A stretch of 64,000 nt of DNA from Candidatus Gastranaerophilales bacterium (GTDB taxonomy: Bacteria > Cyanobacteriota > Vampirovibrionia > Gastranaerophilales > Gastranaerophilaceae): the NCBI GenBank assembly GCA_900769645.1, contig CAAGHI010000077.1, positions 33,204-97,203 of the forward strand, in the 5' to 3' direction. The translations under genes and the position numbers were made by a program. Each line of letters begins with the position of its first letter. The stretch's first letter is position 1. The notes beneath the pieces are model-generated. The model was not told where the DNA came from and did not search any database. It worked only from the letters and a program-made list of their open reading frames with translations. Positions 50,886 through 60,502 of the stretch are shown here, in pieces.

Positions 50886-51976
50886 TGGGCAGATATTTTA
50901 TAACAGGTGGCGGAACAGGAGGTCACATATATCCGGCAATTGCAGTAGCAGAAGCACTTAAGGACGATGAAATTTTTTATGTCGGAAATCCAAAAAACCT
51001 TGAATTTGATATCGTTGCTCAAAAAGGCTATAAATTTTTAGGGGTGAATATTCACGGAATGCCTCGAAAAATCAGTCTTGACTTGGTAAAATGGACAGCT
51101 CAACTTTGTTTAGCAATAACCAAATGTTGCTATTATATGCTGAAATACAAACCAGATGCAGTTTTTGGCACCGGCGGTTACGTTTCAGCTCCATCATTAA
51201 TTGCCGCAAAAATCCTCAAAATTCCTTATATGATGCACGATTGCGACGCTCAACCAGGGCTTGTAACTCGAAAACTTTCAAAGAGTGCAAAATGTGTATC
51301 TGTTGCGTTTGAAAGTGCTTGTAAATTTATAAACAACCCAAACTGTTATGTCAACGGAAACCCTATCCGTGCAGCGTTCCAGACATTGAGCAAAGAAGAA
51401 GCCCGAAAAAACTTGGGGCTTCAAAACAAATTGACGCTCCTTGTAATGGGCGGTTCGCAAGGCGCCAGAACAATTAATGATGCAACTGTCGGCGTTGTTC
51501 AAACTTTTTCTAAAGAGTTTGATATGCAAGTAATTTTTCAGACCGGCAAAAAAAATTATGACAGAGTAATTGAACAACTAATTCGAGATTATCCGCAATA
51601 TGAGGCGGACAAAAATTTAATTGTAAAACCGTATTTTGAAGATATGGTAACTGTTTTGAAAGCATCAGATATCGCAATTTCACGCTCGGGTTCTTTGAGT
51701 ATTTCTGAAATTTCAGCGTCAGGAGTTGCACCTATTTTTGTTCCATACCCTCACGCCGCAGCAGATCACCAGAGAAAAAATGCAAAATTTATGGTTGAAA
51801 AAGGCGCAGGGCTCTACATTGAAGATTCTAACTCTAATGAAAAAACTTTCTATGACGCAATTTCTGAGCTGGTTAAAAATAGAGCTAAATTAGACGAATT
51901 GCAAAAGAATTCCTTGGCGCTTGCAAAATACGACGGCACAGAAAAAATTGTAGAACAGTTAAGAAAGTGTTGTTAA
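50885..51976 (+). CDS. murG: UDP-GlcNAc--undecaprenyl-PP-MurNAc-pentapeptide GlcNAc transferase
   Basis: MurG converts lipid I to lipid II. The 363-aa GT-B protein shows the N-terminal G loop ITGGGTGGHIYPAIAVAEAL, GTGGYVSAPSLIAAKI, then LLVMGGSQGARTINDA and the donor site SRSGSLSISEISASGVAPIF with HAAADHQRKNA. It starts at the last base of the ftsW stop. It ends the cluster; murC, murB and ftsQ, often next, are replaced by a convergent ilvD. Confidence 0.97.
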   Translation: MGRYFITGGGTGGHIYPAIAVAEALKDDEIFYVGNPKNLEFDIVAQKGYKFLGVNIHGMPRKISLDLVKWTAQLCLAITKCCYYMLKYKPDAVFGTGGYVSAPSLIAAKILKIPYMMHDCDAQPGLVTRKLSKSAKCVSVAFESACKFINNPNCYVNGNPIRAAFQTLSKEEARKNLGLQNKLTLLVMGGSQGARTINDATVGVVQTFSKEFDMQVIFQTGKKNYDRVIEQLIRDYPQYEADKNLIVKPYFEDMVTVLKASDIAISRSGSLSISEISASGVAPIFVPYPHAAADHQRKNAKFMVEKGAGLYIEDSNSNEKTFYDAISELVKNRAKLDELQKNSLALAKYDGTEKIVEQLRKCC

Positions 51977-52020
51977 AATCTATTTAGAAGCAAAGATGCC
52001 AAGAGACATCTTTTTACGTC

Positions 52021-53655
52021 TTAAACAATCGCCCCATGCGACGCATCTTGAACATTTTTCGCATACTTGTACAAATAACCTGATTTCACTTTTGGCTCAA
52101 ATGGTTTAAGTTTTTCTCGACGAGATTTTAAAGTTGCCTCGTCGACCAATAGTTCAATCGATCGGTTTGGAATATCTATTTTAATCCTGTCACCGTCTTT
52201 AATTAAAGCAATTTCTCCACCATTGGCAGCTTCTGGGCAAATATGACCGACACAAATACCGCGTGTTGCTCCGGAAAATCTTCCGTCTGTAATAAGTGCA
52301 CACTTTTTACCCAAACCTTTACCAACCAACAATGATGTCGGAGCAAGCATTTCACGCATGCCGGAGCCGCCCTTTGGACCTTCATAACGGATAACAATAA
52401 CGTCACCCTCTTTGATTTTATCGGTTTCCAAAGCTTCCATTGCAGTCTCTTCACTATCAAATGTCTTTGCAACGCCTTCAAACATATAACATTCAGGAGC
52501 AACCCCTGATGTTTTGATTACACAACCGTCTTTTGCCAAATTGCCGTACAACACCGCAAGTCCGGCTTGTGTGTATGACGAATTGTCATAGTCAGGAATT
52601 ATTTCTTTATTACGATAAACTTTTTTATAAAATTCTTTTACCTCGTCATCAAGATTACAATGCTCACTCAAAGACTGCATAAGAGCCGGAACGCCGCCAG
52701 CGTTATGAAAATCAGCCATTGTCAAAGTCGATGACGGATTAATTTTTACAATCTGATGAATTTTTTTGCTCAACTCCTCAAAATCATTGAGTGTAATATC
52801 AATTCCGCCGGCGTTTGCAATTGCAAGAATATGCAAAAACGTATTTGTCGAACCACCAAGTGCTAAATCCGCAACAATTGCGTTTCGCAAGCTTTCACGA
52901 GTAATAATATCAGACGGTTTCACATCATTTTTCACTAAACCGACAATTTCCATACCACTTTCAAACGCCAAACGACGCTTTTTCGCAGAAACAGAAGAGC
53001 TTGAAGCACAGTATGGTAGGCTCATGCCAATAACTTCTGTCAAACATGCCATTGTATTTGCAGTGTACATACCCTGACAAGCACCACCGGACGGACAAGA
53101 CTCCTCTTCGAGAGCTAGCAGTTCTTCCTCAGAAATCTCACCATTTCTAAATTTTCCAACCGCTTCAAATGAGCCTGTCACCATAGTTAATTTATGGTGT
53201 GCACCACATTCACCGTCAAGCATCGGCCCAGCTGTGACAATTATCGCCGGAATATTAAGTCGAAGCGCACCAATAAGCATTCCAGGGGTAATTTTGTCGC
53301 AATTTGACAGCAATACGATACCGTCAAGTTGATGAGCAGCCGCAACACTTTCAACACAATCCGCAATTAAATCTCGAGAAGGCAAAGAATATCGCATTCC
53401 GCTGTGCCCCATCGCAATTCCGTCACAAATAGCTGGAACTCCAAAAATAAAGGCTTGACCGCCACCTGTGTGAATTCCCTTTTCAATTTGGCGCTCCAAA
53501 TCACGCATTCCGATATGCCCTGGAACAAGATCCGAAAACGAACTCGCAATTCCGATAAACGGAGCTTTCATATTTTTTCTGCTAACACCTGTTGCCATCA
53601 ATAAGCCTCTGTGCGGCGTTCTGGCTATTCCTTTTTTAATATTGTCACTCTTCAT
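52021..53655 (-). CDS. ilvD: Dihydroxy-acid dehydratase
   Basis: IlvD dehydrates dihydroxy acids to 2-keto acids in valine, leucine and isoleucine synthesis. Start at ATG 53655 (MKSDNIKKGIARTPHRGLL), giving 544 aa; an upstream in-frame extension would run through the promoter. Fe-S and substrate motifs: SNCDKITPGMLIG, PSGGACQGMYTANTMAC, and C-terminal LITDGRFSGATRGICVGHI. A promoter at 53662-53690 places transcription start at or next to the A of the ATG, so the mRNA is predicted to be leaderless. Confidence 0.96.
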   Translation of the reverse strand: MKSDNIKKGIARTPHRGLLMATGVSRKNMKAPFIGIASSFSDLVPGHIGMRDLERQIEKGIHTGGGQAFIFGVPAICDGIAMGHSGMRYSLPSRDLIADCVESVAAAHQLDGIVLLSNCDKITPGMLIGALRLNIPAIIVTAGPMLDGECGAHHKLTMVTGSFEAVGKFRNGEISEEELLALEEESCPSGGACQGMYTANTMACLTEVIGMSLPYCASSSSVSAKKRRLAFESGMEIVGLVKNDVKPSDIITRESLRNAIVADLALGGSTNTFLHILAIANAGGIDITLNDFEELSKKIHQIVKINPSSTLTMADFHNAGGVPALMQSLSEHCNLDDEVKEFYKKVYRNKEIIPDYDNSSYTQAGLAVLYGNLAKDGCVIKTSGVAPECYMFEGVAKTFDSEETAMEALETDKIKEGDVIVIRYEGPKGGSGMREMLAPTSLLVGKGLGKKCALITDGRFSGATRGICVGHICPEAANGGEIALIKDGDRIKIDIPNRSIELLVDEATLKSRREKLKPFEPKVKSGYLYKYAKNVQDASHGAIV

Positions 53656-53661
53656 ACGACG

Positions 53662-53690
53662 ATTATACACCAATATTTGAAAAGTCGCAA
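53662..53690 (-). promoter_or_regulatory. Predicted promoter of ilvD, leaderless
   Basis: On the minus strand TTGCGA (53690-53685), 17 bases, TATAAT (53667-53662), then six bases CGTCGT and the ilvD ATG. No ribosome site fits between. Confidence 0.75.
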
Positions 53691-53700
53691 ACTTTTTGGC

Positions 53701-53729
53701 TTGACATATCACAAAAAATAGTAAATAAT
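53701..53729 (+). promoter_or_regulatory. Predicted promoter of prepilin D
   Basis: TTGACA (53701-53706), 17 bases, AATAAT (53724-53729), same as before prepilin B. It is divergent from the ilvD promoter, with the two -35 boxes 10 bases apart. Confidence 0.7.
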
Positions 53730-53761
53730 GAGTTTGTATTAAGAATAGAGAGGATTTGAGA

Positions 53762-54627
53762 ATGTTTAATAATACTTCCTTGATTGCCCCCCCCCCGAAG
53801 ATGGTTTAAAGGCGAAGTCTGTATCCGAAAAAGCTGCTATCAGTCGTCATTCTGAGGTTCGCCAGAACCGAAAGAATCCAGCTGATTATAATTTAGAACA
53901 GTTGCAAAACAATCAAAACTCTTTTTCTGAAACGGTCTTTTCACGTTTCACGTCTCACTTTTCACTTCCAAAAGTCGCGTTTACTCTCGCAGAGGTTTTA
54001 ATCACCCTCGGTATCATAGGCGTTGTTGCTGCATTGACAATTCCTTCTCTGATTTCAAATTACCAAGATAAACAATTCAAAACTGCCTATAAGAAAGTTT
54101 ATTCAGACATATCACAAGTAGTACAAGAAGGAATAATTGAAAATCAATTCACGAGAACTACAAAGTGGAATGGAGAAGCTCTTTCGCAAGAAATGAATCT
54201 TTTTAGAGAAAAGTTTAAGATAACGGTGGACTGTCCTGTTGAAAATCATAATATTAGTCCTTGTTGGAAAAAAGGAGATACTCTTTGTGGAGGGGAATGT
54301 TCTTCCGGAAATGCAGAAGATGGAATTGATTATGAAAACGGAGCACCATATAATGATAGAAGTAATTGTTTTTTAGATGCTTCTGGTCGCAGCTGGTGCT
54401 CCATTGACAATTATGAGAATCTTTTTTTGGTAGATACAAACGGATTTACTCCACCTAATCAATTCGGAAAAGATCGTTTTGTATTTACTTTTGGAAATTC
54501 AAAAGGCGAGCGCACATATCAATCGTCTGATTACGCAAAAATTATCCCTTATGCTAAAGACACATCAAGTGCAACTTATTATTGCAAACACCCGCCTTGC
54601 TACTATTATTCTTGGTTGTATAATTAA
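53762..54627 (+). CDS. Prepilin-like protein D, frame broken at a C10 tract
   Basis: ATG 53762 follows GAGAGGATTTGAGA and reads MFNNTSLIA, then ten C, then TAA soon after. Eleven C gives PPPPEDGLKAKSVSEKAA and an open frame to 54627 (288 aa), with a 74-residue leader before FTLAEVLITLGIIGVVAAL. The leader contains a GTCATTCTGAGG-type repeat (53835-53872) and the inverted-repeat fragment 53934-53951. The C-terminal half is Cys-rich (CPVENHNISPCWKKGDTLC) and carries LVDTNGFTPPNQFGKDRF. The 5' region is nearly identical to that of prepilin B. Likely an inner-membrane pilin or pseudopilin if expressed. Confidence 0.8.
53787..53796. repeat. Homopolymer C10, prepilin D
   Basis: Ten C on the plus strand, nine codons into prepilin D; eleven joins the frames. 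Confidence 0.9.
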
Positions 54628-54802
54628 AAAAAGTTGAAATAAGAATATGTTGTGTATACCTGCACAACTTTATTAATATAGGCTGTTCTGTTTGCGAGTG
54701 TTGAGCCACATTCGCGTTAAACGTGATTCCGTGTTCCCAGAAAAGTCTTGCTGTCCGCACAGGACTAATACATTATTAACTCGCCATTTTTACTTATATA
54801 TA

Positions 54803-54838
54803 AAAAAATGGCAGCAAGTCTAATTTTACCTGCTACCT
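54803..54838 (-). terminator. Terminator of prfA-ylxR-infB
   Basis: On the minus strand GGTAGCAGGT pairs imperfectly with ACTTGCTGCC, followed by ATTTTTTT, 24 bases after the infB stop. Confidence 0.7.
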
Positions 54839-54861
54839 TGGATTTGTATGAAAAGATTTAA

Positions 54862-57438
54862 TTATAAGCTTTTACGTTCAACTTCTTCTGTTGTTGAAAC
54901 TTCAATAATATCACCGACTTCAATGTCGTTCCATTTTGCAAACGAAATACCACACTCAAAGCCTTGTGCAACTTCTTTAACATCATCTTTGAAACGTTTC
55001 AACTGATCGATTGCACCACGGAAGATTTCTTTGCCGTCACGATACAAAACAGCGTCCTTACTTCTTACAATCTTACCTTCCGTTACATAGCAACCGGCAA
55101 TTCTTGTTGTCTTACCAATTGTAAACACTTGACGAACTTCAGCTTTACCAAGTTCAACTTCCTTAACTTCCGGTTCAAGCAACGACAACATTGTTTTTTC
55201 GATATCTTCTAAGATTTGATAGATAATATCGTATTTCTTAATCGTTACCCCTTCACGTTCAGCAGCTGCAAGCGCATTGGCATCTTCTTTTACAGTAAAT
55301 CCTAAGATTAACGCACCAGACGCTGATGCCAACATAACATCAGCTTCTGAAATATCACCAACGCCAACGTGAATAATCTTTGTCTTAATCTCGTCTGATT
55401 CAAGTTGCGCAATAGCCTGAGATACAGCCTCTGCAGAACCGTTTGTATTCGCCTTGATAATCAAGTTCAATTGCGGAATATCGTCCTCACCCGCAACAGC
55501 TTCACGACGAACGTGAGCCGGCAACATTGCGTCAAGTCGTTTATCACGTTCTTTTTCTTTACGTTCCTGAACAATCGCCTTCATTTCTTTCTCGTTCTTA
55601 ACAACTTCAAAATAATCTCCGGCTTGTGGAACTTCTGACAAACCTAAAATCTCAACCGGTGTAGAAGGTTCAGCCTTTTGAATTCTTTCACCAGAGTCAG
55701 AAAGCAACGCTCTTACACGGCCGCAAGCAGTTCCGACAACAATACAGTTACCAACACGCAAAGTACCGTTTTGAACCAACAATGTTGCAACCGCACCTTT
55801 ACCTTTATCAAGGTTTGCTTCAATTACAACACCAGAAGCCTCGGCTTTCGGGTTTGCTTTCAAATCTTGAACATCTGCAACAAGCAAAATGTATTCCAAC
55901 AACTCGTCGATACCTGTACCTTGCAAAGCTGAAACTTTGACAGTAATTGTATCTCCGCCCCATTCTTCCGGAACAAGACCGTGCTCTGTCAACTGTTGCA
56001 AAACTCTGTCAGGGTTTGCACCGGGTTTATCAATTTTGTTTACCGCAACAATAATCGGCACATCAGCCGCTTTTGCATGGTTAATAGCCTCAATCGTCTG
56101 TGGCATAATACCGTCATCTGCTGCAACTACCAAAATCGCAATATCTGTAGCTTTCGCACCACGAGCTCTCATCTCAGTGAAAGCTTCGTGCCCCGGAGTA
56201 TCAACGAAAACGATTTTCTTATCCTTATTGTTGTCCAAATAAACCGTATAAGCACCGATAGACTGCGTAATTCCACCAACTTCTGATGCAACAATTTTGT
56301 GTTTGGAAGCTCGAATACTATCCAACAAAGTTGTTTTACCATGGTCAACGTGCCCCATAATACTTACAACAGGAGCTCGTTTCTTCAACAATTTCTTATC
56401 AACTTCGGTTAATTTCTTTTCTTTTTCTTCTTTTTCAAGTTCTTCTTCCATATAAGCGTCTAAGTCCTCATCAAGAACTTCAAGCTCATATTCTGCGCAA
56501 ATCTTTTTGATAACATCAACGTCGATAAGCTGGTTTACTGTTGCCATAATACCGTTCAACATAAGGAACTTAATAATTTCAGCCGGTGTATGTTGAATTT
56601 TTTCAGACAACTCACTAATTGTCATCGCTCTGTTTACAACAACTTGAGTTACTTGTGCAGCTTCTTCCTCTTTGTGAGAACGTTTTTTGTGTTTTTGAGC
56701 TGCTGCTTTTTCTAGAGAAATTCTTTCCTGTTCTTCTTTTTTGTTGTTGAAATCTTTTCCTTTTTTCTTGCCGTCAGTACGACGTCTGCCAGCACCTTTA
56801 TTTTCATAAATATCTTGAGAAATAATTGTTCTTTGGATAGGCTTTCTTTCTCCAGACGGTTTTTCAAAAGGCTTTTTAGCACCATCTTTTGAGCGTGGTG
56901 TAAATGGTTTATCCCCTTTTTCGCCTCTTGGTGGACGTTCTCCACGAGCAGGTCTTTCGCCACGTGGCGGGAATTTCCTTTCACCTCTTTCAGGTCTTTG
57001 TGGTTTGTCTGTTGAATTTTCACCTTCTCCAACGGGTTTTCTCGGAGCGCGACGAACAATCTCCAAACGACTCTGCGGCTTCTTACGAACGATTTCTACC
57101 CTTGGAACCGTAGGCTTCTTTTCATTTGATTTTTTATCAACAACTTCAACTGCCTCAACTTTTTCGATTTTAGGAGTTTTTATTTCCTTCGTTTCTTCGC
57201 TTGCTTCAACTTTCTCTGGAGTTTTAGCTTTTTTTACAACAAAAGCTTTCGGCTTTTTAGTTTGTTTAACACCGCCGGAAGCAATAAACTCTTTCAATCT
57301 TTTAACTTGATCAAGGGTAACTGTGCTAGAATGAGTTTTGCCTGTAACAGAAAGCTGTGCAAACTTTTCAATAACTTCCTTACTGGTTAGCCCAAGTTCT
57401 TTTGCTAATTCATTTATTCTAATTGTATCAAAACTCAT
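54862..57438 (-). CDS. infB: Translation initiation factor IF-2
   Basis: The GTPase that brings initiator tRNA to the 30S subunit. The 858-aa protein has an IF2-N domain at its start (RINELAKELGLTSKEVIEKF), a long basic, Pro/Arg-rich linker (about 70-240, GERPARGERPPRGEKGDKPF), a second IF2-N domain (about 265-320), the G domain (SIMGHVDHGKTTLLDSI, DTPGHEAFTEM, NKID) and C-terminal domains II-IV. It overlaps ylxR by 11 bases and is last in a prfA-ylxR-infB operon. nusA, usually upstream, is not here. Confidence 0.97.
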   Translation of the reverse strand: MSFDTIRINELAKELGLTSKEVIEKFAQLSVTGKTHSSTVTLDQVKRLKEFIASGGVKQTKKPKAFVVKKAKTPEKVEASEETKEIKTPKIEKVEAVEVVDKKSNEKKPTVPRVEIVRKKPQSRLEIVRRAPRKPVGEGENSTDKPQRPERGERKFPPRGERPARGERPPRGEKGDKPFTPRSKDGAKKPFEKPSGERKPIQRTIISQDIYENKGAGRRRTDGKKKGKDFNNKKEEQERISLEKAAAQKHKKRSHKEEEAAQVTQVVVNRAMTISELSEKIQHTPAEIIKFLMLNGIMATVNQLIDVDVIKKICAEYELEVLDEDLDAYMEEELEKEEKEKKLTEVDKKLLKKRAPVVSIMGHVDHGKTTLLDSIRASKHKIVASEVGGITQSIGAYTVYLDNNKDKKIVFVDTPGHEAFTEMRARGAKATDIAILVVAADDGIMPQTIEAINHAKAADVPIIVAVNKIDKPGANPDRVLQQLTEHGLVPEEWGGDTITVKVSALQGTGIDELLEYILLVADVQDLKANPKAEASGVVIEANLDKGKGAVATLLVQNGTLRVGNCIVVGTACGRVRALLSDSGERIQKAEPSTPVEILGLSEVPQAGDYFEVVKNEKEMKAIVQERKEKERDKRLDAMLPAHVRREAVAGEDDIPQLNLIIKANTNGSAEAVSQAIAQLESDEIKTKIIHVGVGDISEADVMLASASGALILGFTVKEDANALAAAEREGVTIKKYDIIYQILEDIEKTMLSLLEPEVKEVELGKAEVRQVFTIGKTTRIAGCYVTEGKIVRSKDAVLYRDGKEIFRGAIDQLKRFKDDVKEVAQGFECGISFAKWNDIEVGDIIEVSTTEEVERKSL

Positions 57439-57673
57439 CTAATAATTTTCCTTTCAAATCTTCCGGAACAGAGGCTTTTAAGACTTTTGACAATCTGTTT
57501 TTCTTAAAAGCATTTTCTATACAAGAATTATTATAGCAGAGATATGCTGATCTGCCAAATATTTTGTTACTATGGTTAATAATAATGTCGCCGGAGCCGT
57601 TTTCTTTTGTAATTTTTATTAATTCATCACGATTTTTTATTTTATTACAACCGACACATTTTCTATCAACCAC
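57428..57673 (-). CDS. ylxR: YlxR family RNA-binding protein (DUF448)
   Basis: An 81-aa protein with RKCVGCNKIKNRDELIKITK at the N-terminus and GRSAYLCYNNSCIENAFKKN, the YlxR signature with conserved Cys and the GR(S/G)AYLC motif. YlxR proteins bind RNA and, in some bacteria, modulate RNase P. It overlaps prfA by one base and infB by 11. Confidence 0.93.
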   Translation of the reverse strand: MVDRKCVGCNKIKNRDELIKITKENGSGDIIINHSNKIFGRSAYLCYNNSCIENAFKKNRLSKVLKASVPEDLKGKLLDEF

Positions 57674-58755
57674 TAATTCACCTCAGCCAATTTTTCAAGT
57701 TTAAGCTTTTGATCGTGTTCAATCAATAGATTAATCAACTCGTCCAAATCACCATCAATAACAGTGTTTACGTTCAAGTTGTGGTTAATTCTGTGGTCAG
57801 TCAAACGACCTTGAGGGAAGTTATAAGTTCTTATGCGTTCACTTCTATCTCCTGTTCCAACCTGAGAACGACGAAGGTCTGTGATTTCTTGCATTTGCTT
57901 TTGAACTTCCATATCATAAAGTTTAGCTTTCAAAATCTGCAAAGCACGTTCTTTGTTTTGAAGTTGCGAACGTTCTTCGGTACAGAAAATCATAATTCCT
58001 GTTGGTTTGTGGAACACTCTGGCTGCAGTTTCAACCTTGTTTACGTTCTGACCGCCAGCACCACCTGAACGAGCTGTTGAAATTTCAACATCATTCATAT
58101 TCAACTCAACTTCAACATCATCAACTTCCGGCATAACAGCTACAGTTGCAGTAGATGTATGAACACGTCCCTGAGATTCAGTTGCGGGAACACGTTGAAC
58201 CCTATGAACACCTGATTCGTATTTCAATTGCGAGTAAACAGCGTCACCCTTGATAGAAATAATAATTTCAGACACGCCACCGGCTTCGCATTCAGTCTTA
58301 CTCAAAACCTGAGTTTGCCAGCCTTTTTTATCGGCATATCTCATATACATACGAGCTAAATCTCCGGCAAAAATGTTTGCCTCGTCACCACCTGCACCAC
58401 CACGGATTTCAAGCATAATATCCTTGTCGTCCATCGGGTCACGTGGAAGTAAAAGAACTTTCATTCTTTCTTCATATTCAGGAAGTTTAGCTTCATTTTC
58501 AGCCATTTCAGCCCTCAAGAAGTTTTTCATTTCCTCATCGTGCTCGTTATGAATCATCTCTTTAGCTTCTTCTATGGCATCAACCGCTTTTTTCCAGTCA
58601 TAATAAAGGTTTACGGTTTCTTCCATAGACTTACGCTGCTTAGACAAATCTCTAAACTTATTATAATCCTGTATAACTGCAGGATCAGACAATGTAATCC
58701 CTAATTCATTATATTTCTTCTCAATTTGAAGAATTTTATCTAACATATCTTTCAT
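57673..58755 (-). CDS. prfA: Peptide chain release factor 1
   Basis: RF1 reads UAA and UAG. The 360-aa protein has the GGQ loop in RSGGAGGQNVNKVETAARV (about 230) and the class-I domain MLEIRGGAGGDEANIFAGDL. The HRVQRVPATESQGRVHTSTA segment includes the PAT-type codon-recognition region of RF1. First gene of the operon with ylxR and infB, an uncommon partner for that pair. Confidence 0.96.
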   Translation of the reverse strand: MKDMLDKILQIEKKYNELGITLSDPAVIQDYNKFRDLSKQRKSMEETVNLYYDWKKAVDAIEEAKEMIHNEHDEEMKNFLRAEMAENEAKLPEYEERMKVLLLPRDPMDDKDIMLEIRGGAGGDEANIFAGDLARMYMRYADKKGWQTQVLSKTECEAGGVSEIIISIKGDAVYSQLKYESGVHRVQRVPATESQGRVHTSTATVAVMPEVDDVEVELNMNDVEISTARSGGAGGQNVNKVETAARVFHKPTGIMIFCTEERSQLQNKERALQILKAKLYDMEVQKQMQEITDLRRSQVGTGDRSERIRTYNFPQGRLTDHRINHNLNVNTVIDGDLDELINLLIEHDQKLKLEKLAEVN

Positions 58756-58882
58756 AACTAAAGTATATCAGGAACAAAATATTTTTCAAACAAAGTGTAA
58801 AATTATATTTTCATTTCAATATTTCAGTGTTTGTGCTACTATATGAAATATAAGGATTTTACAACCAAAAAGGAAGTATAAA

Positions 58883-60415
58883 ATGGCACAACAAACACAT
58901 GAACCAAGTTCTACAAAAGAACAAATAAGACAAACCAGAATTCAAAAACTTGCAGATTTGGCAGACAAAGGCGTTAATCCATACCCTTATAAGTTTGAAA
59001 AAACTGCCGATGCAGCTGAATTACAAGAAAAATACAAAGACCTTGAAGCAGGCGTTGAAACAGAAGACAAATACTCTGTTGCCGGCCGTGTAATGGCAAT
59101 CCGCAACACCGGTATGTTTATCGACCTTATGGACGCTTCTGGAAAAATTCAAATTTTCTCTCACAAAGAAAATTTGTCAGAAGATCAAATTAAAGTCCTA
59201 AAACTTATCGATATCGGTGATATCGTTGGGTTTACAGGAACAATCAGAAGAACTCCTCGTGGAGAACTTTCTATCAAATCAACTGAATTAACTCTATTAT
59301 CAAAAGCGCTTTTGCCTTTGCCTAACAAACAAATCAGCAAAGAAAAAGCAGAAACTTTAAGCCACTATCACGGACTTACTGACGTTGAGCTTAAATACCG
59401 CCAAAGATACGTTGATCTAATCGTAAACGAAGAAAGCAGAGATACTTTCAGAAAAAGAAGTATGATTGTTCAAAAAGTCAGAGAATTCTTGGCAAAACAA
59501 GGTTATATGGAAGTTGAAACTCCAATCTTGCAAACAATGGCGTCTGGCGCAAACGCAAGACCTTTCACAACTCACCACAATGCGTTGGAAATGGATTTGA
59601 CATTGAGAATTGCGCTTGAACTTTACCTAAAACGTCTAATCGTTGGCGGAATTTCTGAAAAAGTTTTCGAAATCGGCAAATGTTTCAGAAACGAAGGTAT
59701 TGACACTCGTCACAACCCTGAATTCACTATGATTGAGTTGTATCAAGCTTATGCAGACTACAACGATATGATGACTTTGACAGAAAACATGGTTGCTTAC
59801 GTTGCACAAGAAGTTCTTGGAACTACAAAAATCAAATACGGCGAAAACGAAATCGATTTGACTCCGCCTTGGGATAGAAAAACAATGCTAGGCTCAATCA
59901 AAGAAGCTACAGGCGTTGATTTCATGGAAATCTACAGTGCACAACAAGCAATCGAAACAGCAAGAAGCCTTCACGTTCAAGTTGAAGACGGAATGAACTG
60001 GGGACAAGTTGTTGAAGCAGTATTCGAAGAAAAAATCGAACCATCACTAATTCAACCTTGTCACATAATCGATTACCCGAGAGAAATCTCTCCGCTTGCA
60101 AAAGTTCACAGAGATAATGATCGCTTGACGGAACGTTTTGAAACTCGTGTAAACGGTTGGGAAATCGCAAACGCATTCTCAGAACTTACAGATCCAATAG
60201 ATCAAAGAATGAGATTTGAAGCTCAAGCACAAGCAAAAGCAGCAGGTGATGAAGAGGCAATGGAAATTGATGAAGACTTCATCAATGCACTAGAATACGG
60301 TATGCCACCAACAGGCGGTATGGGAATGGGAATTGACAGACTTGTAATGTTATTAACAAACTCTCCGTCAATTCGTGACGTAATCGCTTTCCCTACAATG
60401 AAAGCCAAAGACTAA
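58883..60415 (+). CDS. lysS: Lysyl-tRNA synthetase, class II
   Basis: The 510-aa enzyme has the N-terminal anticodon-binding OB fold (about 65-165, VAGRVMAIRNTGMFIDLMDA) and class II motifs: motif 2 KCFRNEGIDTRHNPEFTMIE and motif 3 PPTGGMGMGIDRLVMLLTNS. It charges tRNA-Lys. Preceded by AAAAAGGAAGTATAAA; divergent from prfA; its own terminator follows at 60439. Confidence 0.97.
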   Translation: MAQQTHEPSSTKEQIRQTRIQKLADLADKGVNPYPYKFEKTADAAELQEKYKDLEAGVETEDKYSVAGRVMAIRNTGMFIDLMDASGKIQIFSHKENLSEDQIKVLKLIDIGDIVGFTGTIRRTPRGELSIKSTELTLLSKALLPLPNKQISKEKAETLSHYHGLTDVELKYRQRYVDLIVNEESRDTFRKRSMIVQKVREFLAKQGYMEVETPILQTMASGANARPFTTHHNALEMDLTLRIALELYLKRLIVGGISEKVFEIGKCFRNEGIDTRHNPEFTMIELYQAYADYNDMMTLTENMVAYVAQEVLGTTKIKYGENEIDLTPPWDRKTMLGSIKEATGVDFMEIYSAQQAIETARSLHVQVEDGMNWGQVVEAVFEEKIEPSLIQPCHIIDYPREISPLAKVHRDNDRLTERFETRVNGWEIANAFSELTDPIDQRMRFEAQAQAKAAGDEEAMEIDEDFINALEYGMPPTGGMGMGIDRLVMLLTNSPSIRDVIAFPTMKAKD

Positions 60416-60438
60416 TTAAAACCCAAAAAATAAAACTT

Positions 60439-60476
60439 AAAAAATTATCCCAAGCATCTGCAAGGGATAATTTTTT
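60439..60476 (+). terminator. Terminator of lysS (bidirectional)
   Basis: AAAAAATTATCCC and GGGATAATTTTTT form a 13-bp stem, 24 bases after lysS. The A/T flanks allow it to serve the convergent 60503 gene too. Confidence 0.9.
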
Positions 60477-60502
60477 ATTTAAACTCAAGAGAATAAACCA
60501 AT

